Positions 53,216 through 62,387 of a stretch of DNA of 64,000 bases are shown piece by piece. Origin of the DNA: Delftia sp. PS-11 (GTDB taxonomy: Bacteria; Pseudomonadota; Gammaproteobacteria; Burkholderiales; Burkholderiaceae_C); assembly GCF_029870285.1 (NCBI RefSeq), contig NZ_JACSYA010000010.1, forward strand, positions 96,722 through 160,721. Reading direction: 5' to 3'. Position 1 is the stretch's first letter, and each line of letters opens with the position of its first letter. The notes under the pieces are model-generated. The model saw only the letters and a list, made by a program, of their open reading frames with translations. It did no database searches and was not told the DNA's origin. Position numbers and translations under genes: made by a program.

Positions 53216-54868
53216 GTGACTGCCCTGTTCGAACGCCACCGCCCCCTGCTCGACGACGCCCTGAACGCCCTGGCCCGGCGTGGCCACTGGTCCCCTTTCC
53301 CCGAAGCCCCCTCCCCCAAGGTCTATGGCGACACCGCCCAGGCCGAAGGCCAGGCCGCCGTGCAGGCCCTGTTCGGCAAAGACTATCCGATCGCACAGCC
53401 CGGCGAACGCGCCCGGGTCGCCACCGAGCGCTCGCCCTATGGCATGGCGCTGGACATCCGCTACCCCGAGTGCGATGCCCAGGCGCTGGTGGACGCTGCC
53501 CAGGCGGCCGAGCCCGCCTGGCAGGCCCTGGGGCCCCAGGGCCGCACCGGCGTGCTGCTGGAGGCGCTCACGCGCATCCACCGGCGCAGCTTCGAGATCG
53601 CCCATGCCGTGATGCTGACCACCGGCCAGGGCGCCATGATGGCCTTCCAGGCCGGAGCCCCCCATGCTCAGGACCGTGCGCTGGAAGCCATCGCCGTGGC
53701 CTGGAAAGCCATGGCCGATGTGCCCGCCGAGGCCATCTGGGAAAAGCCCCAGGGCAAGAACCCGCCCGCCGTGCTGCACAAGCGCTTCGAGATCGCGGGC
53801 CGGGGCGTGGCACTGGTCATCGGCTGCGCCACCTTCCCGACCTGGAACACCTATCCGGGCCTGTTCGCCGCGCTGGCCACGGGCAATCCCGTCATCGTCA
53901 AGCCCCACCCCAACGCCGTGCTGCCTGCGGCGCTCTCTGTCAGCATACTGCGCGACGTGCTCTGCGAACAGGGCCTGGACCCCAACCTGGTGACGCTGGC
54001 CGTGAGTGCCGAGCCCGAGCTGGCCCAGGCGCTGGCCACCCACCCGGCCGTGGCCTCCATCGACTTCACGGGCGGCAACGCCTTCGGCCAGTGGCTGCAG
54101 GCCCATGCCCCCCAGGCCCGGCTGTACGCCGAGATGGCCGGCGTGAACCTAGTGGTGATCGAATCGACCGATGCCTATGCCGGCATGCTGCGCAACCTTG
54201 CGCTGTCGCTGTCGCTGTACAGCGGGCAGATGTGCACCACCACGCAGAACCTGTTGATACCAGCGGACGGCATCAACACGGACCAGGGCCGCAAGAGCTT
54301 TGAGCAGGTGGGCGCCGACCTGGCAGCGGCCATCGACCAGTTGCTGGCCGAGCCCAAGGTGGCCTTCACCGTGCTGGGCGCCATTGCCTCTGCCCAGACC
54401 GTGGAGCGCGTGGAGCAGGCCGCCAGCGTGGGCCGCGCGGTGCGCGCCTCGCAAAAGCTCGTCCACCCCGACTACCCCCAGGCCGAAGTGCGCACGCCCG
54501 CGCTGCGCGCGCTGGATGCGGCCGATGCCGCCATCTACGAACGCGAGTGCTTCGGCCCCGTCTCCTACCTGGTGGCCGTGCCCTCGGCCCAGGCCGCGCG
54601 CGAACTGGCCGAGCGCAGCGTGCGCGCGCATGGGGCGATGACGCTGGGCGTGTACTCCACGGACGCGTCCTTTGTCGATGCCATGGCCGCCACGGCGCTG
54701 CGCGCGCGTGTGGCGCTGTCCATCAATCTCACGCAGGGCGTAATGGTCAACCAGTCGGCCGGCTTCTCGGACCTGCACGCCACCGGTGGCAACCCGGCAG
54801 CCAACGCCAGCTACACCACGCTGGCCTTCGTGGCCGACCGATTCGTGGTCGTGCAGCGCCGGTGGTAG
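53216..54868 (+). CDS. paaN: Phenylacetate degradation protein PaaN (aldehyde dehydrogenase-like)
   Basis: 550 residues of the PaaN family, an aldehyde-dehydrogenase-fold protein found with aerobic phenylacetate clusters and thought to act on the ring-opened aldehyde intermediate. Visible features are VIGCATFPTWNTYPGLFAAL and NPVIVKPHPNAVLP (cofactor side), DFTGGNAFGQWL, and SGQMCTTTQNLL, which holds the probable catalytic cysteine. The GTG at 53216 is chosen because AAGGAG lies 8 bases upstream and the length then matches the family. It is divergent from paaK and shares the operator. A hydratase domain like that of E. coli PaaZ is absent. Confidence 0.9.
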   Translation: MTALFERHRPLLDDALNALARRGHWSPFPEAPSPKVYGDTAQAEGQAAVQALFGKDYPIAQPGERARVATERSPYGMALDIRYPECDAQALVDAAQAAEPAWQALGPQGRTGVLLEALTRIHRRSFEIAHAVMLTTGQGAMMAFQAGAPHAQDRALEAIAVAWKAMADVPAEAIWEKPQGKNPPAVLHKRFEIAGRGVALVIGCATFPTWNTYPGLFAALATGNPVIVKPHPNAVLPAALSVSILRDVLCEQGLDPNLVTLAVSAEPELAQALATHPAVASIDFTGGNAFGQWLQAHAPQARLYAEMAGVNLVVIESTDAYAGMLRNLALSLSLYSGQMCTTTQNLLIPADGINTDQGRKSFEQVGADLAAAIDQLLAEPKVAFTVLGAIASAQTVERVEQAASVGRAVRASQKLVHPDYPQAEVRTPALRALDAADAAIYERECFGPVSYLVAVPSAQAARELAERSVRAHGAMTLGVYSTDASFVDAMAATALRARVALSINLTQGVMVNQSAGFSDLHATGGNPAANASYTTLAFVADRFVVVQRRW

Positions 54869-54886
54869 CACCTGAGGACGCTCCTG

Positions 54887-54942
54887 CAATGGCGCACGCA
54901 GTGGCGTACGCAGTGGCGCACAGCCCGGCCTGAGCGCCATTG
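54887..54942. repeat. Short tandem repeat inside a 9-bp dyad
   Basis: Three imperfect copies of a 12-base unit (ATGGCGCACGCA, GTGGCGTACGCA, GTGGCGCACAGC) lie between CAATGGCGC (54887-54895) and GCGCCATTG (54934-54942). It follows the paaN stop and might terminate or stabilise the transcript. Confidence 0.45.
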
Positions 54943-55063
54943 ACGCCATCCCAGCCTCTCTTGGCGGCGCCTGCATGCAGTCCGTCGCAAGAGGCTGGCC
55001 CCCCAGAGGCAAGCTTCCTAAAGTGCAGGCAATCCGCTGACCCAGCGGGCACAGGAGCTTTCC

Positions 55064-56092
55064 ATGACATTGTTTCGCCGCCTCGTTCGCCACGGCGCTC
55101 TCGCCACAGCCGCCTTTCTTGCCCTCGCCAGCGCAGCGCATGCGCAAAACGCAGGATTTCGCACGCTGACCGCTGCCGGGGAAATTCCCGTGACGGCCGC
55201 CCTGTTCTACCCGACCAAGGCAGCCGTCAGCACCATCCCCATGGGCCCCTGGCAAATCTCGGTTGCGCCCGGCTCTGCGGCGGATCAGGCGCCGTTCAAG
55301 GGTCTCATTCTCATCTCGCATGGCACTGGCGGCATGGAGCTGAACCAGCACAATCTGGCGACGCGCCTGGCCAGCGATGGCTACCTGGTCGCGGCTGTGC
55401 GCCACCCGGGGGACAACTGGCAGGACCGCTCGATGATCACCTCGGGGCGCTACTTCAGCGAGCGTCCGCGCCAGCTCACACAGGTGCTGGACACCCTGCT
55501 GGCCGATCCGCAATGGGGCCCCCGGATTCCCCTGGAGCGCATTGGCGCCGTAGGCCACTCTGCTGGGGGCTACAGCGTTCTGGCGCTGGCGGGCGCGCAG
55601 GCCGAGCCACAGCGCGCAGTACGGCATTGCAGCATGGTGCAGGATGATCCCGGCTTTTGCGCGCTGGCCAAGGACTCCTCCCCGGCACAGTCTTCCGGCG
55701 GGCAGCCGGCCTACGCGCCCGGACACATGGCACCCATGGAGCTTGTGGCAGACCACCGCATCCGGGCCGTGGTGGCGCTGGCGCCCATGGCCGTCGTCTT
55801 CACCCCGGAAAGCCTTGCCGCCATCACCGTGCCCGTCAAGCTCATGATGGCCGAAAAGGACGACGTGCTCAACGGCAAGTACCACGGCGGCCATGTCGCG
55901 GCGCACCTGCCCGGGGCACAGACAACCGTCGTGCCCGGCGCAGGCCACTTTGCGTTCATGGCTTCACCCGGCGTGCCGCTGCCATCCGCAGCGGGCGATG
56001 CGGCATCCAACCCGCCGGGCTTCGACCGCCAGGCCTTCCTGCCAGAACTGGAAAACCAGGTCGCCGCATTTTTTGCGCAGCAATGGCGCTGA
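55064..56092 (+). CDS. Secreted alpha/beta hydrolase
   Basis: 342 residues with a signal peptide (cleavage near AAHAQNA). It has an alpha/beta-hydrolase core with the nucleophile elbow GHSAGG, an oxyanion region around LISHGTGGMELN, and a late His in VVPGAGHFAFM. The layout resembles dienelactone-hydrolase or platelet-activating-factor acetylhydrolase-like periplasmic esterases; the substrate is unknown. AGGAG precedes the ATG. It lies between paaN and the TetR gene but has its own leader, so membership in the phenylacetate regulon is uncertain. Confidence 0.82.
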   Translation: MTLFRRLVRHGALATAAFLALASAAHAQNAGFRTLTAAGEIPVTAALFYPTKAAVSTIPMGPWQISVAPGSAADQAPFKGLILISHGTGGMELNQHNLATRLASDGYLVAAVRHPGDNWQDRSMITSGRYFSERPRQLTQVLDTLLADPQWGPRIPLERIGAVGHSAGGYSVLALAGAQAEPQRAVRHCSMVQDDPGFCALAKDSSPAQSSGGQPAYAPGHMAPMELVADHRIRAVVALAPMAVVFTPESLAAITVPVKLMMAEKDDVLNGKYHGGHVAAHLPGAQTTVVPGAGHFAFMASPGVPLPSAAGDAASNPPGFDRQAFLPELENQVAAFFAQQWR

Positions 56093-56143
56093 GCGCTGCC
56101 ACTTGCCTTCTGCAGGCAGGCGGGCAGGCCACAGGCACCACGC

Positions 56144-56776
56144 CTATGCGCGGGACGGACGGGATTTCTTCCTGGCAGGAACCGCCACCGCGCGCACGCC
56201 GCCGAAGAACAGCTCGGACACCATGGTGCCGATGGCGTCATGGTCCAGCGCACCGCCGGGCTTGAGCCAGGTGAAGGTCCAGTTGATCATGCCGAACAGC
56301 AGCATGGCCAGGGGCTTGCCCAGCGCGCTGTCGGCGGGCTCGCCGCGCACTTCGGCAATCGTCTGGGCAAAGGCGGCGACCACGCGGCGCTCCACATCCA
56401 GAATGCGCTGCTGGTCTTCCTCTCGCAGAAAGCGCACGTCCTCGGTCAGCACGCGGTGCGCGTTCTGCGCCTGCGCATACTCCTGGCCAAAGCCCCGGAT
56501 CAGCGCCTGCAGGCGCTGCGCGGGATCGGCATGGGCGCACAGGGTTTCATCGACCAGCGCCTCCAGGCGCAGCACATGCTCCTCCGCGATGCGCACAGCC
56601 AGATCATGCTTGTCGCGCACATAGTGGTAGAGCGTGGCCTTGGAGACACCGCAGGCGGCAGCCACCTCGTTCATCGAGGTGCCGGCATAGCCGCGCTGCG
56701 CAAACAGCTGCGCGGCATGGGAGAGGATCATTTCGCGCTGGCCATCGTAGCCAACGGGGTCACGTACGCGGGCCAT
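56144..56776 (-). CDS. paaR: TetR family regulator, probable PaaR
   Basis: 210 residues. The N-terminal TetR helix-turn-helix (ILSHAAQLFAQRGYAGTSMNEV, then CGVSKATLYHYVRDKHDL) is followed by a helical ligand domain. Its position next to the paa genes and the TetR-type operator between paaK and paaN make it the likely phenylacetyl-CoA-responsive repressor. No copy of that operator is seen in front of its own gene, so autoregulation is not supported. The C-terminus is basic (PARKKSRPSRA). Confidence 0.8.
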   Translation of the reverse strand: MARVRDPVGYDGQREMILSHAAQLFAQRGYAGTSMNEVAAACGVSKATLYHYVRDKHDLAVRIAEEHVLRLEALVDETLCAHADPAQRLQALIRGFGQEYAQAQNAHRVLTEDVRFLREEDQQRILDVERRVVAAFAQTIAEVRGEPADSALGKPLAMLLFGMINWTFTWLKPGGALDHDAIGTMVSELFFGGVRAVAVPARKKSRPSRA

Positions 56777-56892
56777 TCGGCGGCGTCCTTTCGGTGCTGT
56801 TCATTGCCATCTGTAAAAGAGGCGCCGCCGGGCAGTGCGCGGCGGCGCGGGCATGGATTATCGAGGGCATGCCGCCTGGCGGCGCAGGCCCG

Positions 56893-58011
56893 TCAGTGCG
56901 GGTCCACCGCTGCGATGATGCCGCCGCCCAGGCAGACATCGCCGTCGTAGAGCACGGCCGACTGGCCCGGCGTGACGGCCCATTGCGCCTCGGGGAAATC
57001 CAGGCGGAAGCCATCGGGCGTGGCCTGCGAGATCAGGGCCGGCGAATCGGGCTGGCGATAGCGCGTCTTGGAGCCATAGGCCGGCCCTTCAGCCGGCGCA
57101 TGGCCCGCGACCCAGCTGACCTGATCGGCCAGCAGCGCGCGCGACAGCAGCCAGGGGTGGTCATGGCCCTGCACCACGCGCAGCGTGTTGCGCTCCAGCT
57201 CCTTGCGCGCCACGAACCAGGGCGCATGCTCGCCGCCGCCGCGCGGCGCGCCCTTTTCCTTGACGCCGCCGATGCCCAGGCCCGAGCGCTGGCCAAGCGT
57301 GTAGAACGACAGGCCTACATGCTGGCCCAGCTTGCGGTTGCGGTCGTCGAGGATGGGGCCGGGCTCCTTGCTGATATAGCGGTTCAGGAAGTCGCGGAAC
57401 GGCCGCTCGCCGATGAAACAAATGCCCGTGGAGTCCTTCTTCTTGGCGTTGGGCAGGCCGATTTCCTCGGCAATGCGGCGCACCTCGGTCTTGTGCAGCT
57501 CGCCCACGGGGAACATGGCCTTGGACAGCTGCGCCTGATTCAGGCGGTGCAGGAAATAGCTCTGGTCCTTGGCCGGGTCCAGCCCCTTGAGCAGCTCGAA
57601 CAGCTGCGTGCCGGGGTTCTGGCGCACGCGGGCATAGTGGCCCGTGGCGATTTTCTCGGCGCCCAGGCGCATGGCGTGGTCGAGAAAGGCCTTGAACTTG
57701 ATCTCGGCATTGCACAGCACATCCGGATTGGGCGTGCGGCCTGCCTGGTATTCGCGCAGGAATTCCGCGAAGACGCGGTCCTTGTACTCGGACGCGAAGT
57801 TCACATGCTCGATCTCGATGCCGACCACATCGGCCACGGCGGCGGCATCGACGAAATCGATATTGGACGAGCAGTACTCGCTGTCGTCGTCATCTTCCCA
57901 GTTCTTCATGAAGATGCCGACCACTTCATGGCCCTGCTGCTTGAGAAGGTGGGCCGTGACGGCGGAATCCACGCCACCCGACAGGCCCACCACGACGCGG
58001 TGTTTAGTCAT
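56893..58011 (-). CDS. mnmA: tRNA-specific 2-thiouridylase MnmA
   Basis: 372 residues. MnmA adds sulfur to U34 of tRNAs for Lys, Glu and Gln. The PP-loop ATPase motif [13 protein letters not shown] is at the N-terminus; the catalytic cysteines are in [14 protein letters not shown] and [13 protein letters not shown]. The ATG at 58011 gives the standard start ([13 protein letters not shown]). It is a housekeeping gene in a separate orientation block from the paa genes. Confidence 0.97.
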   Translation of the reverse strand: MTKHRVVVGLSGGVDSAVTAHLLKQQGHEVVGIFMKNWEDDDDSEYCSSNIDFVDAAAVADVVGIEIEHVNFASEYKDRVFAEFLREYQAGRTPNPDVLCNAEIKFKAFLDHAMRLGAEKIATGHYARVRQNPGTQLFELLKGLDPAKDQSYFLHRLNQAQLSKAMFPVGELHKTEVRRIAEEIGLPNAKKKDSTGICFIGERPFRDFLNRYISKEPGPILDDRNRKLGQHVGLSFYTLGQRSGLGIGGVKEKGAPRGGGEHAPWFVARKELERNTLRVVQGHDHPWLLSRALLADQVSWVAGHAPAEGPAYGSKTRYRQPDSPALISQATPDGFRLDFPEAQWAVTPGQSAVLYDGDVCLGGGIIAAVDPH

Positions 58012-58073
58012 GGGGGCGATTATCCCCGCGCCCTTCAAAAGCTGCGCGCCATGGACTTTCCGGGGCCCCGCCA

Positions 58074-58832
58074 TCAGGCCGCAGGCATCGCATGCTCCAC
58101 GGTCTCCCAGATGAAGCGTCCCGACGGGCTTTGCTGCTCCTCGACCACATGCGCCAGCAGCCCGGCCGCGCGCGAGACCACCGCGAAGCCGCGCATCACG
58201 GCGGTGGGCACGCCAATCTCGCCCAGCAGGGCCGCCACGGCGCCGGTGGCGTTGATGGTGATGGGCCGGCCTGCTGCGGCATCCACGGCTGCGGACAGGG
58301 TTTGCAGCGCGCGGACCCGGTCACCGGGCAGCTCGCTCTCCGCGCGCGCCAGCTCCAGCAGCTTGTAGGCGCGCGGGTCCACGGGCTTGTGCAGGTGGTG
58401 GCCGAAGCCGGGCACGGGCCTTTTGCCGGACAGGTGGTGCTGCGCAATCGTGCGGGCCTCGGCCTCGGGGTCATCGGCCGCAGCGATGCGGTCGAGCAGC
58501 ACGGAGCAGTTCTCCATCGTGCCCACGAAGGAGCTGCCCACGGCCAGCAGGCCGCTCGCGATGGCGCCCTGCAGGTTCTCGGGCGCGCTCATGTAGACCA
58601 GCCGCGTGGCGATGGCGCTGGGCGTGAGGCCATGCTCCATCAGCACGATCAGCACCACATCGGCAATGCGCAGGTCCACGGGACGCGGCGCGCGGCCCAG
58701 GACCTGCATCAGCATCACCTCGGTAAAGGTTTTTTGGCCCATCAGGTCTTCGACCAGATCGGCATCGCGGTAATGCAGGCTGGTCAGGGTGTGGGAACAC
58801 AGGCGGGTGACGGGGGGCTGGGGGCTGGACAT
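58074..58832 (-). CDS. Citryl-CoA lyase/citrate synthase-like protein
   Basis: 252 residues, much shorter than citrate synthase and matching the small citryl-CoA-lyase-like group. The conserved [20 protein letters not shown] corresponds to the active-site His region of citrate synthase. By eye, the place of the catalytic Asp (N-x-D in citrate synthase) reads [10 protein letters not shown], that is Thr instead of Asp, so the chemistry may differ or the alignment may be off. It follows an acyl-CoA synthetase gene by 39 bases and probably cleaves or forms a CoA thioester made by that enzyme. Confidence 0.78.
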   Translation of the reverse strand: MSSPQPPVTRLCSHTLTSLHYRDADLVEDLMGQKTFTEVMLMQVLGRAPRPVDLRIADVVLIVLMEHGLTPSAIATRLVYMSAPENLQGAIASGLLAVGSSFVGTMENCSVLLDRIAAADDPEAEARTIAQHHLSGKRPVPGFGHHLHKPVDPRAYKLLELARAESELPGDRVRALQTLSAAVDAAAGRPITINATGAVAALLGEIGVPTAVMRGFAVVSRAAGLLAHVVEEQQSPSGRFIWETVEHAMPAA

Positions 58833-58871
58833 GGAACAGGTCTCCTTGCAGTGGTCGGGTGGTTTTCGCGG

Positions 58872-60362
58872 TCAATGCGCAGCGGCCAGCGCCATCTCGC
58901 GCACGGCACTCTTGAGCACCTTGCCCACGGGCGAGCGCGGCAGGCTGGCATGCAGGTGGATGCGCTTGGGCGTCTGCACGGGCCCCAGGCGCTGGCGCAC
59001 GAAAGCGATGAGCTGGGCCTCATCGGCCTGCTGGCCGGGGCGCAGCTGCACGGCAGCCTGCACCGCCTCGCCCCAGTGCGCGTCGGGGATGCCGAAGACC
59101 GCGCATTCCTGCACGGCAGGGTGCTGGCTCAGGGCGTTTTCCACGTCCACGGGGTAGACGTTGAAGCCGCCCGTGATGACCAGATCCCTGAGCCGGTCCT
59201 TGAGGTGCAGGTAGCCGCGCGCATCGATCAGGCCCCGGTCGCCGGTGTGCAGCCAGCCGTCCACCAGCGTGGCGGCCGTCTGCCCGGGCAGGCGCCAGTA
59301 GCCGCTCATCAGCAGGTCGCCGCGCGCCACGACCTCGCCCACCTCGCCGCGCGGCAGCAGGCGGCCATCAGGCGCCATGATGGCCAGGTCGCTGAACCAG
59401 GTGGCGCGGCCCACGGCGCTCCACAGGGATTCATCCTCGAAGTCCTCGGGCCGCATCACGGTCAGGATCTGGGGCGCCTCGGTCTGCCCGTAGGTGGTGC
59501 ACAGCACAGGGCCGAAGAAGGCGCGCGCCTTGCGGATTTGCTCCGGCGGCATGGGCGCGCCGCCGTAGATCAGGCGGCGCAGCCGGGGAAAATCCTCGCG
59601 GCTGGCGCCCGGCAGCGCCATCAGCATGTAGATCAGGGTCGGCGGCATGAAGCACACGGTGCCGCCGCGCTCGCGGAATGCGGCGCGCACGGCCTCGGCC
59701 CCTGTGCCATCGAGCACCACGAGACAGCCTCCCTGCGCCAGAATGGGCAGCACATAGGTGGAGGTGCCATGCGTGATCGGGGCGGCCATAACGTAGCGGT
59801 CGTCCGCATCCAGGCCCCAGGCCTGGATCTGGTTGGCAATGGCGGCCATCCAGGCGCGCACCGGCTGCATCACGCCCTTGGGCGCGCCTGTGGTGCCGCC
59901 CGTGAACTTGATGGCCTGGACCACGTCAGCGGGCAGCTCCAGCGCCGGGCGCAGGACATCGGCATGGGCCTGCTCCAGCGCCGCCACACCCTCGCCAAAC
60001 GCCAGCGGGCTGACGGCGGCGCCTTCCAGCAGCGCGGCGCCACCTGCATCGCACAGCAAAATCGAGGGCTCGGTGGCATCCAGAATGCGGCCGATCTCCG
60101 GCTGCGTGCTCTTGGGGTTGAGCGGCACCCAGACCTTGCCGCAGGCCAGCACGGCCAGCAGTGCGGCAATATGGTCCGCGCTGTTGCCGGCGCAAATGCC
60201 TACGCGGCTTTGCGGCGCGGCATCCATGGCCTGCAGGCCGGCCGCCAGCGCGGCCACCCGGCGGGCCAGCGCGTCATAGCGGATGCCGCCTTGCGGCGTG
60301 TCGATGGCGATGCGCTGCGGCCAGCGCTCGGCCGCGCGCCAGAAAAAATCAATCGGATGCAT
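58872..60362 (-). CDS. Acyl-CoA synthetase (ANL superfamily)
   Basis: 496 residues with the ANL motifs FTGGTTGAPKGVM (phosphate loop), TTYGQTEAPQ, GWLHTGDRG (ribose-binding Asp) and SPVGKVLKS (catalytic Lys). It activates a carboxylic acid to its CoA ester through an acyl-adenylate. The acid is unknown; genome context suggests the compound bound by the neighbouring Bug protein. The start at 60362 (MHPIDFFWRAAERWPQRIA) matches the family N-terminus. Second gene of the minus-strand operon. Confidence 0.9.
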   Translation of the reverse strand: MHPIDFFWRAAERWPQRIAIDTPQGGIRYDALARRVAALAAGLQAMDAAPQSRVGICAGNSADHIAALLAVLACGKVWVPLNPKSTQPEIGRILDATEPSILLCDAGGAALLEGAAVSPLAFGEGVAALEQAHADVLRPALELPADVVQAIKFTGGTTGAPKGVMQPVRAWMAAIANQIQAWGLDADDRYVMAAPITHGTSTYVLPILAQGGCLVVLDGTGAEAVRAAFRERGGTVCFMPPTLIYMLMALPGASREDFPRLRRLIYGGAPMPPEQIRKARAFFGPVLCTTYGQTEAPQILTVMRPEDFEDESLWSAVGRATWFSDLAIMAPDGRLLPRGEVGEVVARGDLLMSGYWRLPGQTAATLVDGWLHTGDRGLIDARGYLHLKDRLRDLVITGGFNVYPVDVENALSQHPAVQECAVFGIPDAHWGEAVQAAVQLRPGQQADEAQLIAFVRQRLGPVQTPKRIHLHASLPRSPVGKVLKSAVREMALAAAH

Positions 60363-60388
60363 GGGCTTTCTTCTCCTGATGGGACTGT

Positions 60389-61402
60389 TCAGCTGGCCGT
60401 GGCGCCCGACGCCTTGACGACCTCGCGCCAGCGGCTGATCTCCGATGCGGCAAACTGGCGCATCTGCTGGGGCGTTGCGCTCTCGGGGGTGGCGGCCATG
60501 TCCCGCAGGCGCTGGCGCACCTCGGGCACGGCCAGGGCTGCAGCCAGGGCGGCATGCAGGCGCTCGATCACGGCCTGCGGCGTGCCCGCTGGCGCAGCCA
60601 GGCCAAACCATGACTGCACGTCGAACCCCTCATACCCCGACTCCGCCAGCGTGGGCACATCGGGCAGCAAGGCCAGACGCCGGGCGCTGGTGACGGCGAG
60701 GGCCCGCAGCTTTGCGGACTGCACATGGGGCAGCGCCGAGGGCGCGTTGTCGAACATGGAATCCACCTGTCCACCCAGCAAATCGGTAATGGCCGGAGCG
60801 CTGCCCCGGTAGGGCACATGCAGCATGCGGATGCCGGCGCGCCGCTTGAACATCTCGCCCGACAGATGGATGGACGAGCCGCTGCCCGACGACGCGAAGC
60901 TGACGCCGGCTGCGCTCTGGCCGGCCAGGCGCACATAGTCGGCCACGCTGTGCACGGGCAGGCGCGGATTGACCACGAGAATATTCGGAATCTTGGCCAT
61001 CAGGCCGATGGGCTCGAAGTCCCTGACCGGGTCATAGCCCAGGCGCGGGTAGAGCGAGGCATTGATGGTGTTGGCGATGGTGTAGACGTACAGCGTGTAG
61101 CCGTCGGCAGGCGCACGGGCCACGGCCTCGGCGCCCACATTGCTGTTGGCGCCCGTGCGGTTGTCCACGATCACGCTCTGGCCCAGGTTCTCGCCCATGC
61201 GGGAGGCCACCAGACGAGCCACCACATCCGTGGCGCCGCCCGCCGCATAGCCAACGACCAGCCTGACAGGCCGCGCCGGCCAGGGGGCCGGCTGCGCGAA
61301 GGCCGGCGCCAGGGCCGAAGCCGAGGCCGTGGCCGCACCGGCCAGCGCGCTGGCCAGCAGGCGCCGGCGTGACACCGGCATGGGAAAAGTGACTGGGTGC
61401 AT
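60389..61402 (-). CDS. Bug/TctC family solute-binding protein
   Basis: 337 residues with a twin-arginine signal (SRRRLLASALAGAA, ending near AFAQP) and standard Bug motifs: RLVVGYAAGGATDVVARLVA, VDNRTGANSNVGAEAVARA and PTLAESGYEGFDVQSWFG. AGGAG lies before the ATG at 61402. It heads the operon with the acyl-CoA synthetase and citryl-CoA-lyase-like genes, so it probably captures the acid they use. No TctAB genes are adjacent. Confidence 0.9.
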   Translation of the reverse strand: MHPVTFPMPVSRRRLLASALAGAATASASALAPAFAQPAPWPARPVRLVVGYAAGGATDVVARLVASRMGENLGQSVIVDNRTGANSNVGAEAVARAPADGYTLYVYTIANTINASLYPRLGYDPVRDFEPIGLMAKIPNILVVNPRLPVHSVADYVRLAGQSAAGVSFASSGSGSSIHLSGEMFKRRAGIRMLHVPYRGSAPAITDLLGGQVDSMFDNAPSALPHVQSAKLRALAVTSARRLALLPDVPTLAESGYEGFDVQSWFGLAAPAGTPQAVIERLHAALAAALAVPEVRQRLRDMAATPESATPQQMRQFAASEISRWREVVKASGATAS

Positions 61403-61497
61403 GTCTTGTCTCCTGTTGCTCGTCATGGCTCTGCGGCACACTGCGCTGCCCGGCAGCGCTTAGCGCTTTGATGGCATCGACCGAGAAATTCTTTCCC

Positions 61498-62304
61498 ATG
61501 CCTTCGCACCACACCAATCCAAACGTCCGGCCAGCGGACATTTCATTGCCAAACGATGACCCAGGCAGCCGCACGCTGCGCCGTGGCCTGCAGGTGCTGG
61601 ACGCCGTGCTGGCGGCAGGCGGCGAGGGCCTGCGCGTGGTGGACCTGTGCCAGGCCACGGGACTGGAGCGCGCGCCCGTGCACCGGCTGCTTTGCACGCT
61701 GCTGGACAGCGGCTATGTGGCGCGCCACGGGCGGTTCCGCTATACGGCAGGCCCACGGCTGGCGGCAATGGCCGGCGCCGCAGGCCTGCCCAACATGGCC
61801 GTGCGCCTGCAGCCGGTGCTGGAGCGCGTCAGCGCGGGCTGCGGCGACGCGGCCTTTGCCATCGTGCGCGAGGGCGCGCAATCGCACTGCATCGCCCGGC
61901 AGGTGGGCACGCATCCGGTGCAGATCCTGGTGATACAGGTCGGCACACGCCAGCCGCTGGGCGTGGGCGCGGCAGGGCTGGCCCTGCTGGCCGCCCTGCC
62001 CGATGCTGAGGTGCAGGCTGCCATGGCGGCCAACGCGCCCGTGCTGGCGCAGTACGGCGGCATGACGCCCGAGCGCATGGCCCTGCTCGTGAAGGCCACG
62101 CGCGAACGCGGCTGGTCCGTCATCGGCAACCACGCCACACGCGGCGTACTGGCCGTGGGCATGGCCGTGCGCAATGCTGCAGGCGAGCCGGTGGCCGCCG
62201 TCAGCGTGGCCTCCACCCTGGAGCGCATGCCCGGCGAACGCCAGAAGCTGATTGCCCGCTCCATCGGAGATACCCTGACAGCCCTGCTGCCGGGCGGCCT
62301 CTGA
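61498..62304 (+). CDS. IclR family transcriptional regulator
   Basis: 268 residues from the ATG at 61498; an ATG at 61471 is possible. An N-terminal winged helix (LRRGLQVLDAVLAAGGEGLRV, then DLCQATGLERAPVHRLLCTLL) is followed by an IclR effector domain (VGTRQPLGVGAAGLALLAAL, then VAVSVASTLERM-like C-terminus). It is divergent from the Bug gene and likely controls that operon. Two AGCGCT hexamers (61455-61467) lie in the short gap and could be part of its operator. Confidence 0.9.
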   Translation: MPSHHTNPNVRPADISLPNDDPGSRTLRRGLQVLDAVLAAGGEGLRVVDLCQATGLERAPVHRLLCTLLDSGYVARHGRFRYTAGPRLAAMAGAAGLPNMAVRLQPVLERVSAGCGDAAFAIVREGAQSHCIARQVGTHPVQILVIQVGTRQPLGVGAAGLALLAALPDAEVQAAMAANAPVLAQYGGMTPERMALLVKATRERGWSVIGNHATRGVLAVGMAVRNAAGEPVAAVSVASTLERMPGERQKLIARSIGDTLTALLPGGL

Positions 62305-62387
62305 CGGCATCCTTTCTGCGCACGCCATCGGCCAATGCTCCGGTGCACCGACAATCGCCGCTGCAACCCACAAGCGCCACATACCCC

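Noticed and set aside
54887..54930. CRISPR-like array
   Set aside because: The 12-base units are contiguous, without spacers, and only three copies long; no cas genes are nearby.
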